This document shows positions 35,215 to 43,370 of a stretch of 64,000 nt of DNA, piece by piece. Source of the stretch: Ferrimonas sediminum (lineage in GTDB: Bacteria > Pseudomonadota > Gammaproteobacteria > Enterobacterales > Shewanellaceae); assembly GCF_900100175.1 (NCBI RefSeq), contig NZ_FNEM01000011.1, positions 62,001 to 126,000 on the forward strand, written 5' to 3'. A program made the translations under genes and the position numbers. Every line of letters begins with the position of its first letter. Position 1 is the stretch's first letter. Under the pieces are notes generated by a model. It saw nothing but the letters and a program-made list of their open reading frames with translations, made no database searches and was not told the origin of the DNA.

Positions 35215-35720
35215 TACCCTTCTCCCTCACCCATCAACGCACTGCGGAACGACTCGGTTACCAGCTCTGGTCCGATGCGCATGAAGGAACACACTACCTG
35301 TGCAATGGGGTCATCAATGGAATCCTGATAGGCCATGCCCCGGGTAAAGGCCACCGACGAGGTCAGTTTGAAACACTCCACCATGGCAAACACCGGCTCA
35401 CCGGGCTTGGCCGCTTTCATGTAATCCACCCTCAAGTCCAGCGTAGGACAAAGTTCAAGCTGCCGCTCCTTGGCAAAGATGGAGCAGATCACCGCCGCAC
35501 CGGAGGCGGTATCCATCAAGGTGGTGATCACCCCGCCGTGAAGCACCTGGGTCTCCGGATAGCCCACCAGGGAGTCGTGGTAAGGCAGCTTCAGCAACAC
35601 GTGGTGTTCACTGGCCTCCAGAGCCTCGATATTGAGCTTGCGACATTGCGCCAGCTCACCGACAAAGCGGCCGGCCAACTCGGTCAATGGGAAAAATTCG
35701 GGGTTAACCGGTTGCATCAC
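35214..35720 (-). CDS. Hotdog-fold thioesterase (PaaI family) 1
   Basis: 168 aa. YPETQVLHGGVITTLMDTASGAAV has the HGG motif with Asp in the catalytic position, against Glu in the downstream paralogue. LDLRVDYMKAAKPGEPVFAMVECFKLTSSVAFTRGMAY completes the hotdog sheet. The pair probably arose by duplication and diverged. In Shewanella-type genomes two such genes are also often adjacent. Substrate unknown. The 267-bp region to the right (35721-35987) contains no gene that I can support. Confidence 0.87.
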   Translation of the reverse strand: MMQPVNPEFFPLTELAGRFVGELAQCRKLNIEALEASEHHVLLKLPYHDSLVGYPETQVLHGGVITTLMDTASGAAVICSIFAKERQLELCPTLDLRVDYMKAAKPGEPVFAMVECFKLTSSVAFTRGMAYQDSIDDPIAQVVCSFMRIGPELVTESFRSALMGEGEG

Positions 35721-35987
35721 GCCTCCCCTCTGTCATCAACAGAGTGGAAACCATCCCGATGCGCAGATACAGCATACATAGTGCGAAGAATTCCTTATCG
35801 TTTGCCTTTTACTCCAGGTGCTCGGGGCACCATCAAAGCAAAGTACCTCTTGCTTAGGACTCCCGGCCATGGCGGCCGCGGAGGAGGTCAGAGAATATCA
35901 TTACTGCCTGGGTCAGGCCACGCCACGGCGGCAGAAAGCCCGCCCTGCGTGCGCCCCTCGCTGGCAAGCTAACGCTACGCTTTAACG

Positions 35988-36434
35988 CTACTCAGCCAGT
36001 GTGGCCAGCACTTGCTGGCACAACGACTTCAACTGCTGAGCCTGCTCCGGGGACAACTCAACCTTACAGCCCACCTGCTCAGGAATGCGGGCGGCGCGCT
36101 GCTTCAGCGCCATACCGGCGTCAGTGATGGAGATAATCCGCACCCGCTCGTCCTGCTCACTGCGTCGCCGCACCACCAGCCCTTTAGATTCCAACCGCTT
36201 CAGCAGAGGTGTCAGTGTGCCGGAGTCCAGATGCATCCGCTGTCCCAGCGATTTGACGTTGAGCGACCGCTGCTCCCACAGCAGCATCAATACCATGTAC
36301 TGCAGGTAGGTGATGTCCAGCTCCGCCAGCAACGGACGATAGGCGCGTACCACCGCATTGGCGGCGCTGTACAACGGGTAGCAAACCTGATTATCAAAAT
36401 TAAGCTGTGGCAGTTCGCCGTTGGGGGTAACCAT
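35988..36434 (-). CDS. OhrR-like MarR-family regulator
   Basis: 148 aa from the ATG at 36434 with GGAG 6 nt upstream; the open frame extends to 36524 through promoter sequence and is not used. The N-terminus LNFDNQVCYPLYSAANAVVRAYRPLL carries the reactive cysteine (about Cys18) in the context known for OhrR, which senses organic peroxides. The wHTH is VKSLGQRMHLDSGTLTPLLKRLESKGLV with the wing RRRSEQDERVRIIS. It is divergent from the MAPEG gene, which it probably represses. Confidence 0.86.
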   Translation of the reverse strand: MVTPNGELPQLNFDNQVCYPLYSAANAVVRAYRPLLAELDITYLQYMVLMLLWEQRSLNVKSLGQRMHLDSGTLTPLLKRLESKGLVVRRRSEQDERVRIISITDAGMALKQRAARIPEQVGCKVELSPEQAQQLKSLCQQVLATLAE

Positions 36435-36455
36435 AACCACTCCGGGGAATAAAAC

Positions 36456-36518
36456 ATTGTGCACAATATACTTGTCATTGATGAAAGTCTCAATTAAGAT
36501 TGTGCGCAATTGAATTGC
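36456..36518. promoter_or_regulatory. Candidate OhrR operators between regulator and MAPEG genes
   Basis: A perfect 12-bp palindrome ATTGTGCACAAT (36456-36467), a near-palindrome ATTGTGCGCAAT (36499-36510) and an overlapping GCAATT-G-AATTGC (36506-36518) lie in the 108-bp divergent region. AT-rich, TTG/CAA-containing dyads are the usual OhrR targets. Binding is inferred. Confidence 0.6.
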
Positions 36519-36542
36519 GAACACTTAAATATGGAGTCTCCC

Positions 36543-36962
36543 ATGTTCGACCATTACCTCTACGCCCAGGCCGGTTTGCTGCTAATGCTGGCAACCATGT
36601 TTGCCCAGACCACCATTGCCATCGTGGCTCACCGCCGGCAGAGCAACTGCATCCCCGGCGTTGTGGCAGACTCTCTGGGGCATGAGTCTTTCGTATTTCG
36701 AAGCCACCGCACCTATCAAAATTCGCTGGAAAACGTGCCTATGATGGCCGCCACCGTACTGCTGGCGATGTTCATGGGGCTGGATGCCGAAACCCTGGCC
36801 ATTTTGGTGTGGATCTACGCCCTGGCCCGACTGGTACACATGGCGCTGTACTACGCCATCGCCACCGAGAAAAACCCCAGTCCAAGAAGCTATTTTTTCA
36901 TCATCGGCTTTATCACCAACCTGGTGCTGCTGGTGATGATCGCCCTGCATTTGCAGCAATAG
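36543..36962 (+). CDS. MAPEG family membrane protein
   Basis: 139 aa with four membrane helices, of the MAPEG family (membrane glutathione transferases/peroxidases). Seen: the NSLENVPMMAATVLLAMFMGLD core, which matches the E-N-P motif of MAPEG, and IYALARLVHMALYYAIATEKNPSPRSYFF. The frame is open to 36510, but the ATG at 36543 has GGAG and the correct N-terminal helix. Given an OhrR-like regulator next door, a role in lipid peroxide detoxification is inferred. Confidence 0.87.
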   Translation: MFDHYLYAQAGLLLMLATMFAQTTIAIVAHRRQSNCIPGVVADSLGHESFVFRSHRTYQNSLENVPMMAATVLLAMFMGLDAETLAILVWIYALARLVHMALYYAIATEKNPSPRSYFFIIGFITNLVLLVMIALHLQQ

Positions 36963-37098
36963 AAGCCCATGGCGGAAGAGGTAGGCAGATGCTGTCACTG
37001 ATACCCGCCGGCCTCTTGCAGCACAGTGGCTACCTTGCCGCAACGGCTGCCGAAAGCCCATTTACCGACGAAGCTTCAACAAGGCAGCAGAATGTCAC

Positions 37099-37129
37099 TA
37101 ACATTAAAGTTGCTTTATCTTTAATGTTA
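37099..37129. repeat. Perfect 11-bp inverted repeat upstream of the GST gene
   Basis: TAACATTAAAG (37099-37109) and CTTTAATGTTA (37119-37129) are separated by 9 nt. It is AT-rich, 82 bp upstream of the GST start, and not followed by a T-run, so an operator is more likely than a terminator. No regulator is known for it. Confidence 0.6.
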
Positions 37130-37210
37130 AAAACAATACAGTCGCTGTATCAGGTTAAATTTTAAACGTTACCGCCCCCATCGGCGCGGCACAGACTCAG
37201 GCGTACGCTC

Positions 37211-38116
37211 ATGATTCTGCACCACTACCCTCTCTCCCCGTTCGCGGAAAAATGCCGCCTGATGCTCGGCTATTCCGGCATCAAATGGCAATCGGTGCTG
37301 ACTTCGCCCATGCCACCCCGCCCCGTGGTCGATGCTCTGGCTGGCGGCTACCGGCGGATCCCGGTAGCCCAGATCGGTGCCGATATTTTCTGTGACTCCC
37401 GCTTGATCGCCGAAGAGATCGCCGAACTGGCGGGAAAGCCGGAACTCAGTACCAAAGAGATCACCGACACCCAAATCCGCTTTATTGATTATGCAGAAAA
37501 ACAGGTCTTTTTTGCCGCCATCGGATCACTGCCACCCAATCGAATGATGAAAGTGCTGCTGACACACCTGTCCCCCCTGCAAGCCATGCGGTTTGTCTGG
37601 GATAGACTCGGTATCGCCAGAGAAACCGCCTCTCAGGGCGACAAGCCTTCGGCGCGTCAATTCAGGCGCTACCTGAAAACGCTGGACCAGCAGCTGCAGT
37701 ATCCGTTTTTTTTCGGCAACACCGTACAGCATGCGGACTTTGCCCTGTACCACGCCCTGTGGTTTGTGGTGGAGGTAGGCCAACAGCCGCTGCCGCCACA
37801 ACTGCAACGACTGTGTAGCTGGTATCAGCGCATGCATCAATTCAGCCATGGGCAGACTTCGAACATCAGTGGCAAGGACGCGCTGGCCATGGCTTCAGCC
37901 TCTCAGCCACGGGTTATTCCCGCTTCGCACGCCGTCGATCCTCTGGTTGGCAAATCCGTCAGTCTGGCGCCCACAGACTACGCCAGGGATGAGGTTAAGG
38001 GAGTGCTGGTCGGCAGCAGTCGCCATCGCTGGATTGTGAAACGAAACAGCGACAAATACGGCACCCTTCATGTCCACTTCCCCAAGCAGGGGTATCAACT
38101 TAAAGAGCTGGATTAG
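37211..38116 (+). CDS. Glutathione S-transferase family protein
   Basis: 301 aa. The N-terminal thioredoxin-like domain (residues 1-75) has HHYPLSPFAEKCRLML with the SPFAxKxR active-site region, and RRIPVAQIGADIFCDSRLIAEEI with the cis-Pro and SRxI motif. The helical C-terminal domain runs to about 215. A further 85 residues with beta character (VGKSVSLAPTDYARDEVKGVLVGSS) extend beyond a normal GST and are also seen in related marine proteins. Substrate unknown. Confidence 0.87.
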   Translation: MILHHYPLSPFAEKCRLMLGYSGIKWQSVLTSPMPPRPVVDALAGGYRRIPVAQIGADIFCDSRLIAEEIAELAGKPELSTKEITDTQIRFIDYAEKQVFFAAIGSLPPNRMMKVLLTHLSPLQAMRFVWDRLGIARETASQGDKPSARQFRRYLKTLDQQLQYPFFFGNTVQHADFALYHALWFVVEVGQQPLPPQLQRLCSWYQRMHQFSHGQTSNISGKDALAMASASQPRVIPASHAVDPLVGKSVSLAPTDYARDEVKGVLVGSSRHRWIVKRNSDKYGTLHVHFPKQGYQLKELD

Positions 38117-38333
38117 CTAATTTTTCGACAAACTGACCAACGCCAACTATACCTGTTGAGGCGAATGACCCTCTTTGTCCAGGCCAGAGGAATCTCGCCT
38201 GGAGTGCGTCAACAGGCTGGCATTGACATCGAAAGATGGAACTTGGTTAAGTGTCTGTTTAGCTAGTGTGCAATAGCCTTGCTGACCTATTTTGTTCACG
38301 CCCTGAGCAACCATCAATAATCAGGAGGCATCC

Positions 38334-38918
38334 ATGCACCTTCGCTCGCCAAGAACGCTGGCCCTGGCCCTTAGCTCGACTCTGTTATGGGGCTGTGCCA
38401 CCGGGGATTCCCCCCAGGCCAAGAAAGCCAACGCTCACAAAGAAACTCAATCGGCCCTGTCGGAGATCTTCACTCAGCATCCCGGTGCTCGCAGCGATCT
38501 GGATCGCGGCATCGCCTACCTGGTGTGTACCGGCAGCGACAGCTACCTGTTTGCCCTCTCCAGCGGTGGCGGAATTTGCGAGTTGAATGAAGGCGGAAGG
38601 CTCTCCTACTGGCGTTTCGCATCCGCCGGCGCCGGTGCCGGAATTGGCTGGAAAAAAGTGGCCTACATGCAGATTTTTCTCAACCAGGACGCCCTGGCCC
38701 GATTCAAGGAAGGCGGCTTTGACGGTCAAGCCAGGGCGGAAGCCAGCGCCAACGTGGACGATACCAACAGCCAGGCCTCGGCCAACCAGTCCGTAGACGT
38801 AGACGGCATCATCACCTATCAGGTTAATTTGATGGGCGCAGCCGCTCAGGCGACGGTACAGGGGTTTAAGTACTGGCAAACGGACTTTACCGAAGACTTT
38901 ATCGAGAATGACGGCTAG
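38334..38918 (+). CDS. SYLF/YSC84-like lipoprotein
   Basis: 194 aa, with a signal peptide and lipobox LWGC (about residues 18-21), then AKKANAHKETQSALSEIFTQHPGA. The body suits a SYLF/YSC84-like domain: a glycine-rich strand FALSSGGGICELNEGG, ASAGAGAGIGWKKVAYMQIFLNQDALARF and a late VNLMGAAAQATVQGFKYWQTD. Such domains bind membranes or lipids. Distant similarity only; a plain unknown lipoprotein is the alternative. AGGAGG lies about 6 nt before the ATG. The upstream gap 38117-38333 carries no gene. Confidence 0.68.
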   Translation: MHLRSPRTLALALSSTLLWGCATGDSPQAKKANAHKETQSALSEIFTQHPGARSDLDRGIAYLVCTGSDSYLFALSSGGGICELNEGGRLSYWRFASAGAGAGIGWKKVAYMQIFLNQDALARFKEGGFDGQARAEASANVDDTNSQASANQSVDVDGIITYQVNLMGAAAQATVQGFKYWQTDFTEDFIENDG

Positions 38919-39035
38919 CCTGAACGCAGCCCCGTTCACGACCAGCACCGCCCCCCTTCACTTCCCGGGTTCGTCCACGGCAGAGCCGTGGACGATGGCC
39001 TGCCCATCGAGGTCGGGGCTCACGATGCCAATAAA

Positions 39036-39055
39036 AAAGGAGCCTAGGCTCCTTT
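39036..39055. terminator. Bidirectional terminator between convergent genes
   Basis: A perfect 20-bp palindrome, AAAGGAGCCT-AGGCTCCTTT, flanked by A residues on the left, between the SYLF-like gene (+) and hinT (-). Confidence 0.75.
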
Positions 39056-39084
39056 CATCTGTACTTTTCCGGGTTAAAAACCCA

Positions 39085-39435
39085 TTACAGTGACAACATC
39101 GGCCCCAGGGGTTGACCGCCCAACAGGTGCATATGGATATGGAACACCTCCTGACCGCCATGTTGGTTGCAATTCAGAATCACCCGGTAACCGTCCTCAT
39201 CGATACCGGCCTCTTTCGCCAGTTTCGCCGCCACGGTCATCATTCGGCCCAGTGCCATTTCATCGGCGGCCTTCACATCGTTGAGCGTGGGGATAAGGGT
39301 ATTGGGAATGATCAGCACATGAGTCGGTGTGCGTGGGTGAATGTCTCGAAACGCCGTCACCAGATCGTCCTGGTACAGGATATCCGCAGGGATCTCACGA
39401 CGGATAATTTTGGAAAAGATGGTTTCCTCAGCCAT
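39085..39435 (-). CDS. hinT: HIT-family purine nucleoside phosphoramidase HinT
   Basis: 116 aa, normal HinT length. N-terminal [21 protein letters not shown], then [17 protein letters not shown], and the catalytic histidine triad HIHMHLLGG near residue 100. It hydrolyses AMP-lysine-type phosphoramidates. The ATG has only a weak purine-rich site. The right neighbour is a newly read 51-aa membrane protein on the same strand 60 bp upstream. Confidence 0.95.
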   Translation of the reverse strand: MAEETIFSKIIRREIPADILYQDDLVTAFRDIHPRTPTHVLIIPNTLIPTLNDVKAADEMALGRMMTVAAKLAKEAGIDEDGYRVILNCNQHGGQEVFHIHMHLLGGQPLGPMLSL

Positions 39436-39495
39436 TACCGGCCCCCAAGTTGTTCAGATTTGTCCAAGTATGTCAGTATACTTGCCAATGCTGAG

Positions 39496-39651
39496 TTAGG
39501 GAAACCGACGTTTCAATTGCGCCTGTCTCCGGCGTACGGCTCCCGAGGCCCGCTCATAGCCTAAAGCCATCATGACCCCGACCAGGTAGATGGCGATAAT
39601 GGCCAGAAACGGCGCCGCCAAAGGGCCTAATGTGTCAATTAAATCAAACAA
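39496..39651 (-). CDS. Small single-span membrane protein (51 aa)
   Basis: Short frame, below usual size cut-offs. From a TTG at 39651 (AAGGGCAGG 7 nt upstream) it reads MFDLIDTLGPLAAPFLAIIA, then IYLVGVMMALGYERAS and a basic tail RRRQAQLKRRFP. That is one membrane helix with positive-inside charge at the C-terminus. It lies 60 bp before hinT on the same strand, so it may share its transcript. The non-random topology supports a real gene, but no family was recognised. Confidence 0.55.
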   Translation of the reverse strand: MFDLIDTLGPLAAPFLAIIAIYLVGVMMALGYERASGAVRRRQAQLKRRFP

Positions 39652-39790
39652 AGCCGGAACCTGCCCTTGTCAAACTCGGGAAATTACCCAGATACTATTG
39701 AGAAAGGGCCATTAATACTCCGATGATGATCAAAAATCGCGGAATCGTCCCATTTTCGTTTTTAATGCACTGTAAGGAAGTCAGTACACC

Positions 39791-41551
39791 ATGATCCAGT
39801 ACCGCATCTGCCCCATCGATCCGTTGGCCCACCTGTTTGAAGTCGAACTTCGCGTAGGCCAATCCCACAAAGGACAGCGGCTGTCGCTGCCCGGCTGGAT
39901 TCCCGGCAGCTACATGGTGCGCGACTTCTGCCGTAACCTGATTGAAGTCAGCGGCTTCGATCAGCAGCAGGCCATTGAGCTTAAGCAGTTGGACAAACAA
40001 AGCTGGGAAGTCCAGCAGGATTGCCACGACCTGATCCTGCGTTACCAGGTCTACGCCTGGGACATGTCGGTACGCAGTGCCCACCTGGATCAAACCCATG
40101 GTTTCTTTAACGGCACCAGCGTATTTCTGAAGGTGGAAGGCCGGGAAGCGGAGCCGGTGGAGATGCAGTTGTTGGCCCCCGAGGGCGCTCAATACCGCCA
40201 CTGGCGGGTCGCCACCGCCATGACCCCGGCCCCCGGCAATCAACGATACGCTTTCGGCTCTTACGTGGCTGACAACTATGATGAGCTCATCGACCATCCG
40301 GTAGAGATGGGGGAATTTACCCTGGCGAGTTTCGACGCCTGCGGTGTGCCGCACGACCTGGTTCTGACCGGGCGCCACTGGGCCGACACCGATCGCATCT
40401 GTGCCGATCTGAAGAAGATCTGCGAGGCTGAAATTGCCCTGTTTGGCGGCACCGCGCCCTACGATTATTACCTGTTTATGACCACTGTGGTCGGTTCCGG
40501 CTTTGGCGGACTGGAGCACCGTGCCTCCACCGCATTGGTGTGCGGCCGTTCCGATCTGCCCGCGGTCACCGAGACTGGCATGACCGAGGGTTACCGCACC
40601 TTCCTGTCCCTGTGCTCCCATGAGTATTTTCACAACTGGAACGTGAAAAGGATTAAACCCGCCCGGTTCGTACCTTACGAGCTGGATCAGGAAAGTTACA
40701 CCACTCAATTGTGGGCCTACGAGGGCATCACCTCCTACTACGACGACTGGCTCACCTACCGCGCCGGTTGCGTCGACCGCGACGATTATCTGGTGATGCT
40801 CGGCGAATTGATGACCCGGGTAACCCGAGGCCAGGGGCGGTTTAAACAGACCCTGCAACAGAGTTCGTTCAATGCCTGGACCAAGTTCTACAAACAGGAT
40901 GAAAACGCTCAGAACGCCATTGTCAGTTACTACACCAAGGGCGCCCTGTTTGCCTTGTATCTGGATCTGAACATTCGCCTGGAAACCGATCACCGCCACT
41001 GCCTAGATCACCTGATGCAGCGTCTGTGGCAGGATTATGGCAGCCAGGGGATCGGCACCGAGGATGACACCCACCAGAATCTGGTCAGTGAACTGATCGG
41101 CCGTGATGCCAGTGATCTGTTTGCCTGGTTGTCCAGCACCGAGGATCTGCCGCTGGCACCGCTGCTGGCGCAGTTTGGGGTGCAACTGACTCAGCGGGCC
41201 GCATCGGGCAATGACGACAAAGGCGGCAGCGACAACTCCGCCCTGGCCGTCGAGCTGGGCGCCAAATACACCAGCGCTCCGCTCGGGGTCAAGCTGGTCA
41301 ATGTGGTTCAGGGCGGGCCGGCACACCGGGCCGGTCTGGCGGCCGGCGACGTACTGGTGGCCGTCAATGATCTGCAGGTTGATACCAAGCTGGACAAAGC
41401 CCTGGAGCGTTATGGCGTCGGCGCCCAACTCAGTTGCCATTGGTTCCGCCGTGATGAGTTGATGACCGGCACCCTGACTCTGACCCCGGCGCAACCGACC
41501 ACCTCGGTGCTGACGGTGGTGGACGACAGTCGCCTCCGGGGCTGGCTCTAA
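39791..41551 (+). CDS. M61 family (glycyl aminopeptidase-type) metalloprotease with PDZ
   Basis: 586 aa. N-terminal beta domain (FEVELRVGQSHKGQRLSLPGWIPGSYMVRDF), then the gluzincin domain with SHEYFHNWNVKRIKP (HExxH near residue 277) and the downstream Glu in LWAYEGITSYYDD. The PDZ domain is at about 490-560 (LGVKLVNVVQGGPAHRAGLAAGDVLVAVND). No signal peptide is apparent, so it is cytosolic or uses another route. AAGGAAG precedes the ATG. A long frame on the opposite strand is a shadow of this gene. Confidence 0.92.
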   Translation: MIQYRICPIDPLAHLFEVELRVGQSHKGQRLSLPGWIPGSYMVRDFCRNLIEVSGFDQQQAIELKQLDKQSWEVQQDCHDLILRYQVYAWDMSVRSAHLDQTHGFFNGTSVFLKVEGREAEPVEMQLLAPEGAQYRHWRVATAMTPAPGNQRYAFGSYVADNYDELIDHPVEMGEFTLASFDACGVPHDLVLTGRHWADTDRICADLKKICEAEIALFGGTAPYDYYLFMTTVVGSGFGGLEHRASTALVCGRSDLPAVTETGMTEGYRTFLSLCSHEYFHNWNVKRIKPARFVPYELDQESYTTQLWAYEGITSYYDDWLTYRAGCVDRDDYLVMLGELMTRVTRGQGRFKQTLQQSSFNAWTKFYKQDENAQNAIVSYYTKGALFALYLDLNIRLETDHRHCLDHLMQRLWQDYGSQGIGTEDDTHQNLVSELIGRDASDLFAWLSSTEDLPLAPLLAQFGVQLTQRAASGNDDKGGSDNSALAVELGAKYTSAPLGVKLVNVVQGGPAHRAGLAAGDVLVAVNDLQVDTKLDKALERYGVGAQLSCHWFRRDELMTGTLTLTPAQPTTSVLTVVDDSRLRGWL

Positions 41552-41558
41552 GCCCCCC

Positions 41559-41580
41559 AAAGCCGGAGCCTGCTCCGGCT
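41559..41580 (+). terminator. Hairpin terminator after the M61 gene
   Basis: AGCCGGAGC and GCTCCGGCT are separated by 2 nt, just after the stop of the peptidase gene and touching the start of the next gene. No T-run; partial termination is likely. Confidence 0.5.
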
Positions 41581-41582
41581 GA

Positions 41583-42170
41583 ATGTCGACGATGTTAATT
41601 ACCCAGTCACCCCATACCGACTTCAGCAGCTTTGCCACCGCACTGGGGCTGAGCCCATCGGCGCTGCAACAAGGGCTGGCTCGCTGTCAGTCCCTTGAGA
41701 TAGCGGCCGGCCGGCCCCTGTTGGCCCAGGGGGAAGCGCAGCAATTTGGTTTCTTCCTGATGCAGGGGATACTCAGGGCCTGTCACTACTCCAGCGGTGG
41801 CGAAGAGCGCTGCAAGGAGTTCTATTTTCCCGGTGAGCTGTGTTTTCTGTACGCCAGTTGGCTGGACAAGAGTCCGGCGCTGTACCAGATAGAAACCCTG
41901 ACCCCAGCCAAACTGCTTAAAGTTCCCTTGTCATTGCTGGACCAACCCGACTGGCAGGTATTGCACCTGCCGCTGTTGCGCCAGCAGCTGCTGTACAAGG
42001 AGCAAAAGGAGGCACTGTTTCTGCTTCACAGCCCGGAGGAACGGTATCTGGCCCTGAACCGGTTGTGGCCCCATTGGCATCAGGTGCTCAGCCAGGCCCA
42101 ACTGGCGCGTTACATCGGCATCAGCCCCATCAGCCTGTCGAGAATCAAGCGGCGCATTAACTTAGGTTAA
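41583..42170 (+). CDS. Crp/Fnr-family transcriptional regulator
   Basis: 195 aa. Cyclic nucleotide-binding-like beta roll (about 35-125; PLLAQGEAQQFGFFLMQGILRACHYSSGGEERCKEFYFPGEL) and a C-terminal HTH (about 165-190; LSQAQLARYIGISPISLSRIKRRI). The N-terminal cysteine cluster of Fnr and the cAMP-contacting RE/ST pair of Crp are absent, so the signal is unknown; it looks like the group of solitary regulators for membrane proteins. An ATG three codons downstream is an alternative start. Probably co-transcribed with ygjV-like gene 58 bp on. Confidence 0.85.
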   Translation: MSTMLITQSPHTDFSSFATALGLSPSALQQGLARCQSLEIAAGRPLLAQGEAQQFGFFLMQGILRACHYSSGGEERCKEFYFPGELCFLYASWLDKSPALYQIETLTPAKLLKVPLSLLDQPDWQVLHLPLLRQQLLYKEQKEALFLLHSPEERYLALNRLWPHWHQVLSQAQLARYIGISPISLSRIKRRINLG

Positions 42171-42228
42171 TGGCAACGACGGCACGGGGTGCCACACTGT
42201 GGCCCATCGTTGATTCACCGAGCCCGTA

Positions 42229-42771
42229 ATGTCGTCCTACCTGCTTTCTCAATGCCTGGTCACCGTGGCCATTGTGCTGGATCTGTGTTCTTTCCAGTGC
42301 CGGCAACGCCACTGGGTACTGCGCTGCTTATGCCTGTCGACCCTGCTGACCGCCATCCACTTTGCCCTGCTGGGTCACTGGACCGGCGCCCTGTTGATGG
42401 CGCTGGCGTGCGTCCGTTTTGCGGTGTCGCTGGTGACCACCCGGCCGTTTTGGTGCTGGGTGTTTCTGCTACTGACCCTGCCTCTGACCCTGCTGAGCTG
42501 GGCCGGATTACCCAGCCTGCTCAGCGCTACAGGCAGCGCCCTGCAAACCCTGTCCGCATTTCAGCGGGACGATAAACGACTGCGCCTCGGGATGATCGCC
42601 GGCATCAGTTTCTGGCTGGCTCATAACATCGTCATCGGCTCACCGATGGCCATCGCCATGGAGAGCCTGTTTATCACCAGCAACCTCATCGGGCTGTGGC
42701 GCTTCCATCGGCCGGCCAGCTTTTCGGTTTTCAGGCGAAAGTCACCAACGCTTGCTCCTCCCTCGGAGTAA
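42229..42771 (+). CDS. YgjV-family inner membrane protein
   Basis: 180 aa with about five membrane helices, of the YgjV family: SQCLVTVAIVLDLCSFQCRQR near the start, CLSTLLTAIHFALLGHWTGALLMALACVRF with the conserved HF-LLG motif, and SFWLAHNIVIGSPMAIAMESLFITSNLIGLWR. Function unknown. The ATG has no strong RBS. It follows the Crp-like regulator, so coupling to it is possible. Confidence 0.85.
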   Translation: MSSYLLSQCLVTVAIVLDLCSFQCRQRHWVLRCLCLSTLLTAIHFALLGHWTGALLMALACVRFAVSLVTTRPFWCWVFLLLTLPLTLLSWAGLPSLLSATGSALQTLSAFQRDDKRLRLGMIAGISFWLAHNIVIGSPMAIAMESLFITSNLIGLWRFHRPASFSVFRRKSPTLAPPSE

Positions 42772-42794
42772 CCCTTTTGTCGCCTCATAAACCA

Positions 42795-42817
42795 CGGCTG
42801 TCGCATCAGCCGTTTTT
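42795..42817 (+). terminator. Intrinsic terminator after the YgjV gene
   Basis: CGGCTG (42795-42800) pairs with CAGCCG (42807-42812) and TTTTT follows at 42813-42817. Confidence 0.8.
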
Positions 42818-43080
42818 CATGGCCGCTCGCGAGTTAAAATCCTTAATTATCAGAATAGTAGGCCAAATCTAACCCGCATAACGGCAACCGCCCCTGCTCC
42901 GACCTGTCGCTGAAACAACAAAAACCGAGGTTTTTTCCGATCGATTCCTTGGCCTTTGGCCAGCAAATTTGATACAAATTTGACTACGGGTTTCGATACC
43001 AGTTGCTGAGCTTCCGGATTTCTGGAATTTGTGCCGAATAGGGCCATACTTGATAGCTCAGTGGGTCAAGGAGGTAACTG

Positions 43081-43257
43081 ATGCACTCAAGCAAGTCTAA
43101 TCTCAATACCCTGTTACACAGCCGGTTTAAGGACGCCCAGAACATCGCCGAACTGCGAGAACGCCTCCGTGACATCGAAGAAGAGTTGCATTTGGTGTTC
43201 GCCGATGAGCTGGCACAGTTTGTAAGTCATAATGACGAACATCAAAAAGTTTCCTGA
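43081..43257 (+). CDS. Small coiled-coil protein (58 aa)
   Basis: Not detected by usual size cut-offs, but has a strong AGGAGG about 5 nt before the ATG and its own terminator 19 bp after the stop. It reads MHSSKSNLNTLLHSRFKD, AQNIAELRERLRDIEEELHL and VFADELAQFVSHNDEHQKVS. It is soluble, charged and helical with heptad-like leucines. No family recognised. The 309-bp gap before it (42772-43080) has a terminator and otherwise appears to be promoter region. Confidence 0.75.
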   Translation: MHSSKSNLNTLLHSRFKDAQNIAELRERLRDIEEELHLVFADELAQFVSHNDEHQKVS

Positions 43258-43275
43258 AAACCGTTCCTCAGTGTA

Positions 43276-43302
43276 AACGCCTCGCCAATGCGGGGCGTTT
43301 TT
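43276..43302 (+). terminator. Intrinsic terminator after the 58-aa gene
   Basis: AACGCC-TCGC pairs with GCG-GGGCGTT around CAAT (one wobble), with TTTTT at the 3' end. Confidence 0.8.
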
Positions 43303-43370
43303 GTGTCTGCGATTCGGGCAGGGTTTGCTATACTCGCCCGCTGCTTATTCATCAGACCGAGTGCCACACT

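Noticed and set aside
39695-40999. 434-codon open frame on the minus strand
   Set aside because: Antisense of the M61 protease gene.
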